From CAZERD01 sp964515405 (GTDB taxonomy: Bacteria > Campylobacterota_A > Desulfurellia > Desulfurellales > CAZERD01): a stretch of DNA of 7,976 nucleotides. Of the stretch, positions 6,464 to 7,976 are shown one piece after another. A model generated the notes under the pieces. That model saw only the letters and a list, made by a program, of their open reading frames with translations, was not told where the DNA came from and did not search any database. Made by a program: the position numbers and the translations under genes. The DNA lies in contig CAZERD010000059.1 of NCBI GenBank assembly GCA_964515405.1, positions 1 through 7,976 on the forward strand. The letters are read 5' to 3'. The first letter of the stretch is position 1. Each line of letters starts with the position of its first letter.

Positions 6464-6855
6464 GACAGGTTTTTGATAATTCCACCTTCGTCAGAGTTGT
6501 ATGTTACAGCCTTGCCGTATGTGGTGTTGGATACCGAGAAGTCGAACTCTGTACCGCCTGTTGTGCCGTAGCCCACTATGGAATTATTCGGTGAGAGGTG
6601 GAATGTTTGGTCTCCCAGTGTTACGGCTACACCATTTGGTACCTGTGTTGATGATGGATAGGACTGGTTGTCTGTGTAGTAAGCCTGAATTATAGTGGCA
6701 ATGGCGTGTGCATCAGACTCGGCAGAGGATCTTGCCGCCCTCTGCTCATACTTGAGGTATTGGGGTATAGCAATGGCAGCAAGGATTGCTATGATTGCTA
6801 TGACAACCAGCAATTCAATCAACGTAAACCCAGCCTCTTTTCTCTTGATTACCAT
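6454..6855 (-). CDS. Type IV (class III) pilin or major pseudopilin
   Basis: The 133-residue precursor has a 9-residue basic leader (MVIKRKEAG). Cleavage by prepilin peptidase is expected before Phe10. The mature protein starts FTLIELLVVIAIIAILAA with Glu at mature position 5, then IPQYLKYEQRAA, the classic pilin helix. The mature length is 124 residues. The C-terminal domain is rich in Ser, Thr, Asn and Gly, ends NLSWQ and has no cysteine, so the disulfide-bonded D-loop of many pilins is absent. The motif VTYNSDEGGI resembles short pilins of delta-proteobacteria-like lineages. The ATG at 6855 has a strong site (AAAGGAGGT, 6 bases from GGAGG to the ATG) and a good promoter. No assembly genes lie nearby, so type IV pilus versus type II secretion pseudopilin is undecided; a major subunit is favoured by the strong signals. 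Confidence 0.9.
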   Translation of the reverse strand: MVIKRKEAGFTLIELLVVIAIIAILAAIAIPQYLKYEQRAARSSAESDAHAIATIIQAYYTDNQSYPSSTQVPNGVAVTLGDQTFHLSPNNSIVGYGTTGGTEFDFSVSNTTYGKAVTYNSDEGGIIKNLSWQ

Positions 6856-6860
6856 ATAAA

Positions 6861-6869
6861 ACCTCCTTT
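6861..6869 (-). promoter_or_regulatory. Strong ribosome binding site of the pilin gene
   Basis: AAAGGAGGT on the - strand leaves 6 bases between GGAGG and ATG 6855. It is among the strongest ribosome sites in the window, in line with an abundant product. Confidence 0.75.
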
Positions 6870-6897
6870 CTTCTGCCTTCTATCCTGCTTGAAAGTT

Positions 6898-6925
6898 ATT
6901 TTACCTGTTTTCATGTGTAAGTCAA
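6898..6925 (-). promoter_or_regulatory. Sigma-70-type promoter of the pilin/DUF2723/TPR unit
   Basis: On the - strand TTGACT (6925-6920) and TAAAAT (6903-6898) are separated by 16 bases, each matching the consensus at five of six positions. Start of transcription is expected near 6891, giving a leader of about 36 bases. It is the best promoter in the window. Confidence 0.7.
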
Positions 6926-6941
6926 CCCCCTGTTTTGGGTT
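6924..6941. repeat. Small inverted repeat overlapping the pilin -35 box
   Basis: AACCC (6924-6928) and GGGTT (6937-6941) are inverted around an 8-base spacer. One arm touches the -35 hexamer, so it could be an operator, but five-base arms may be chance. Confidence 0.2.
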
Positions 6942-6992
6942 CTTTACCTCATGAGTTTTTGTTGGTTTACTGCTGGTTTGTTTTTTTTTGCT

Positions 6993-7020
6993 TTGATCCC
7001 TGATAAAATTGGTTTATAAT
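6993..7020 (+). promoter_or_regulatory. Promoter of uppP, with -10 box next to the start codon
   Basis: TTGATC (6993-6998) and a perfect TATAAT (7015-7020) are 16 bases apart. Only nine bases separate the TATAAT from ATG 7030, so transcription should begin within about four bases of the start codon. A T9 tract (6981-6989) lies just upstream of the -35 box and could act as an UP-like element. Confidence 0.6.
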
Positions 7021-7029
7021 CCCTTAGCT

Positions 7030-7797
7030 ATGCTTGTAATTGAGGCTATTTTTCTGGGTGTTATTCAGGGACTCACAGAATTTCTTCCAGTAAGCAGTTC
7101 CGGTCATTTGGTGATTGCTCAGCATTTTCTGAGGGGGATTGCTAATTACCCGTTGAGTCTGGATGTTTCTCTTCACATGGGTACGCTTTTTGCGTTACTT
7201 GTTTACTTCAGGAAGGATTTGTTTAATATGATTGTCCATCCCAGGGAGCTTATACCTATAGCTGTAGCGACGATTGTGACAGCTTTGCTAGCTCTCCCGG
7301 CCAGGCATTTTATAGAAACAGCTTTCGCGTCTGCTAGTCTTGCCACTTTGATGTTGATTGTGACTGGTTGTATTCTGTATGTGGCCTCCAGGACGAAGGG
7401 CAATGTAAAAACAACCGTTGGTAGTATCGATGCTATGAAGATAGGTGTAGCGCAAGCTGTAGCCTTGTTGCCTGGTATTTCGAGGTCAGGTATAACTATA
7501 TCCTTTGGGATCCTGTTTGGTATGGATTCTGGAGTTTCAACCAGATTTTCCTTTTTGATAGCTATACCGGCTATATTTGGTGCTGGAATACTGGAGGCTA
7601 AAGATATATCCGCGATCCCGGGTTCGCTGGTGCTACCGTACATATTGGGCTTTTTGGTTTCGTTTCTCGTTGGTTTGTGGTCTTTGAGGTGGTTGATGAG
7701 GTTGCTTAAGACGGATCAAAGATCTTTAAGGTATTTTGCCTACTATTGCTGGACGGTGGGGGTGTTGTCTCTACTCGTTATGCTTTTTGTTGAGTAA
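7030..7797 (+). CDS. uppP: Undecaprenyl-diphosphate phosphatase UppP (BacA)
   Basis: This integral membrane enzyme removes a phosphate from undecaprenyl diphosphate at the outer face, recycling the lipid carrier for peptidoglycan and other envelope polymers. High dose gives bacitracin resistance in several bacteria. From ATG 7030 the protein has 255 residues, close to the family norm. The first catalytic motif is QGLTEFLPVSSSGH (13-26, with Glu17 and His26), LHMGTLFA follows (49-56), and the second signature PGISRSG is at 148-154 with Arg152. About eight hydrophobic segments fit the known fold. An in-frame TTG at 7009 would lie upstream of the -10 box and is rejected. No ribosome site precedes the ATG, consistent with leaderless translation. 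The gene is divergent from the pilin operon and is followed by a tRNA gene with its own promoter. I see no clear terminator after it. Confidence 0.95.
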   Translation: MLVIEAIFLGVIQGLTEFLPVSSSGHLVIAQHFLRGIANYPLSLDVSLHMGTLFALLVYFRKDLFNMIVHPRELIPIAVATIVTALLALPARHFIETAFASASLATLMLIVTGCILYVASRTKGNVKTTVGSIDAMKIGVAQAVALLPGISRSGITISFGILFGMDSGVSTRFSFLIAIPAIFGAGILEAKDISAIPGSLVLPYILGFLVSFLVGLWSLRWLMRLLKTDQRSLRYFAYYCWTVGVLSLLVMLFVE

Positions 7798-7815
7798 TCT
7801 TCTTAGAGTTTTTTG

Positions 7816-7844
7816 TTGAATTTCAGGTTTTGATGTGGTAGATT
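7816..7844 (+). promoter_or_regulatory. Promoter of the tRNA-Pro gene
   Basis: TTGAAT (7816-7821) and TAGATT (7839-7844) are 17 bases apart, with TGG directly before the -10 box as in an extended -10. Transcription would start near 7851, five bases ahead of the tRNA. Each hexamer matches the consensus at four positions, so the call rests on spacing and location. Confidence 0.45.
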
Positions 7845-7855
7845 TTCACCCGTGT

Positions 7856-7930
7856 CGGGGTGTAGCGCAGTTTGGTTAGCGCACCTGCCTTGGGAGCAGG
7901 GGGTCGGTGGTTCAAATCCACTCACCCCGA
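7856..7930 (+). tRNA. tRNA-Pro, anticodon TGG
   Basis: A full cloverleaf of 75 bases is visible. The acceptor stem is CGGGGTG/CACCCCG with C1:G72 and discriminator A73, the bacterial proline identity set. The D stem is GCGC/GCGC. The anticodon stem CCTGC/GCAGG surrounds the loop CTTGGGA with anticodon TGG at 7891-7893. The T arm is GGTGG-TTCAAAT-CCACT. The gene does not encode the 3' CCA, so the CCA-adding enzyme must supply it. Confidence 0.95.
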
Positions 7931-7940
7931 TTGTTTTAAT

Positions 7941-7976
7941 GCGCCCGTAGCTCAGCTGGATAGAGCAACGGACTTC
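7941..7976 (+). tRNA. tRNA, 5' half only, probably tRNA-Arg (TCT)
   Basis: The window ends inside this gene, ten bases after tRNA-Pro. The 5' acceptor strand GCGCCCG, position 8-9 TA, D stem GCTC/GAGC with loop AGCTGGATA, and 5' anticodon stem ACGGA are present. The loop begins CTTC, so the anticodon starts TC. The A after GG in the D-loop (A20) and the overall sequence resemble bacterial tRNA-Arg(TCT). A TCC glycine or TCG arginine anticodon cannot be excluded without the next base. Confidence 0.8.

Noticed and set aside
7009..7029. TTG at 7009 as the start of uppP
   Set aside because: It would place the perfect TATAAT box inside the coding region and add seven residues not seen in the family.
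7203..7643. 146-codon open frame on the - strand opposite uppP
   Set aside because: It lies wholly within the clear uppP gene, has no family features and no ribosome site evidence, and mirrors the codon pattern of uppP.
7798..7855. Terminator after uppP
   Set aside because: There is a short T-run near 7809-7814 but no stem ahead of it; the segment is better explained as the tRNA promoter.
7856..7976. tRNA genes as an integration site for a mobile element
   Set aside because: No integrase, direct repeat of a tRNA 3' end or foreign cargo is visible within the window.

Overview
This window is a stretch of bacterial chromosome with modest G+C, normal gene density and the standard genetic code. 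It holds eight protein genes (one cut at the left edge) and two tRNA genes (one cut at the right edge). I see no insertion sequence, CRISPR array, phage gene or integrase. The host is a bacterium that carries type IV pilin-like proteins, the MurT/GatD lipid II amidation pair, a PII/ammonium-channel module behind a likely sigma-54 promoter, and tRNAs without an encoded CCA end. MurT/GatD is best known from Gram-positive lineages. Sigma-54 promoters and class III pilins are more typical of proteobacteria-like or deep-branching lineages. I therefore do not assign a phylum.

Left part (+ strand, 2-2193): the C-terminal 46 codons of a PEBP (YbhB/YbcL) protein overlap murT, which is followed by gatD. 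MurT and GatD together convert the alpha-carboxyl of D-glutamate in the lipid II stem peptide to D-isoglutamine. The + strand unit meets the amtB gene tail to tail with only four bases between the stop codons, and a short perfect hairpin covers both stops.

Centre (- strand, 3815 down to 2198): glnK (PII) and amtB overlap by 14 bases. A GG-N10-GC element 35 bases upstream of the glnK start matches a sigma-54 -24/-12 promoter. Two adjacent palindromes lie about 100-130 bp upstream of the predicted start site, where an enhancer-binding activator could sit.

Right centre (- strand, 6855 down to 3982): a class III (type IV) pilin gene, a DUF2723 polytopic membrane protein related to GT-C O-mannosyltransferases, and a small membrane protein with a TPR-like segment form one overlapping unit. 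It lies behind a good sigma-70-type promoter. The arrangement recalls pilin genes followed by their own glycosyltransferase, and it is the best candidate here for an undescribed system.

Right end (+ strand, 7030-7976): uppP (undecaprenyl-diphosphate phosphatase) is divergent from the pilin gene. Its TATAAT box is so close to the ATG that the mRNA is probably leaderless. It is followed by tRNA-Pro(TGG) with its own promoter and the 5' half of a probable tRNA-Arg. MurT/GatD and UppP both act in peptidoglycan synthesis (lipid II modification and carrier recycling), but they are in separate transcription units.
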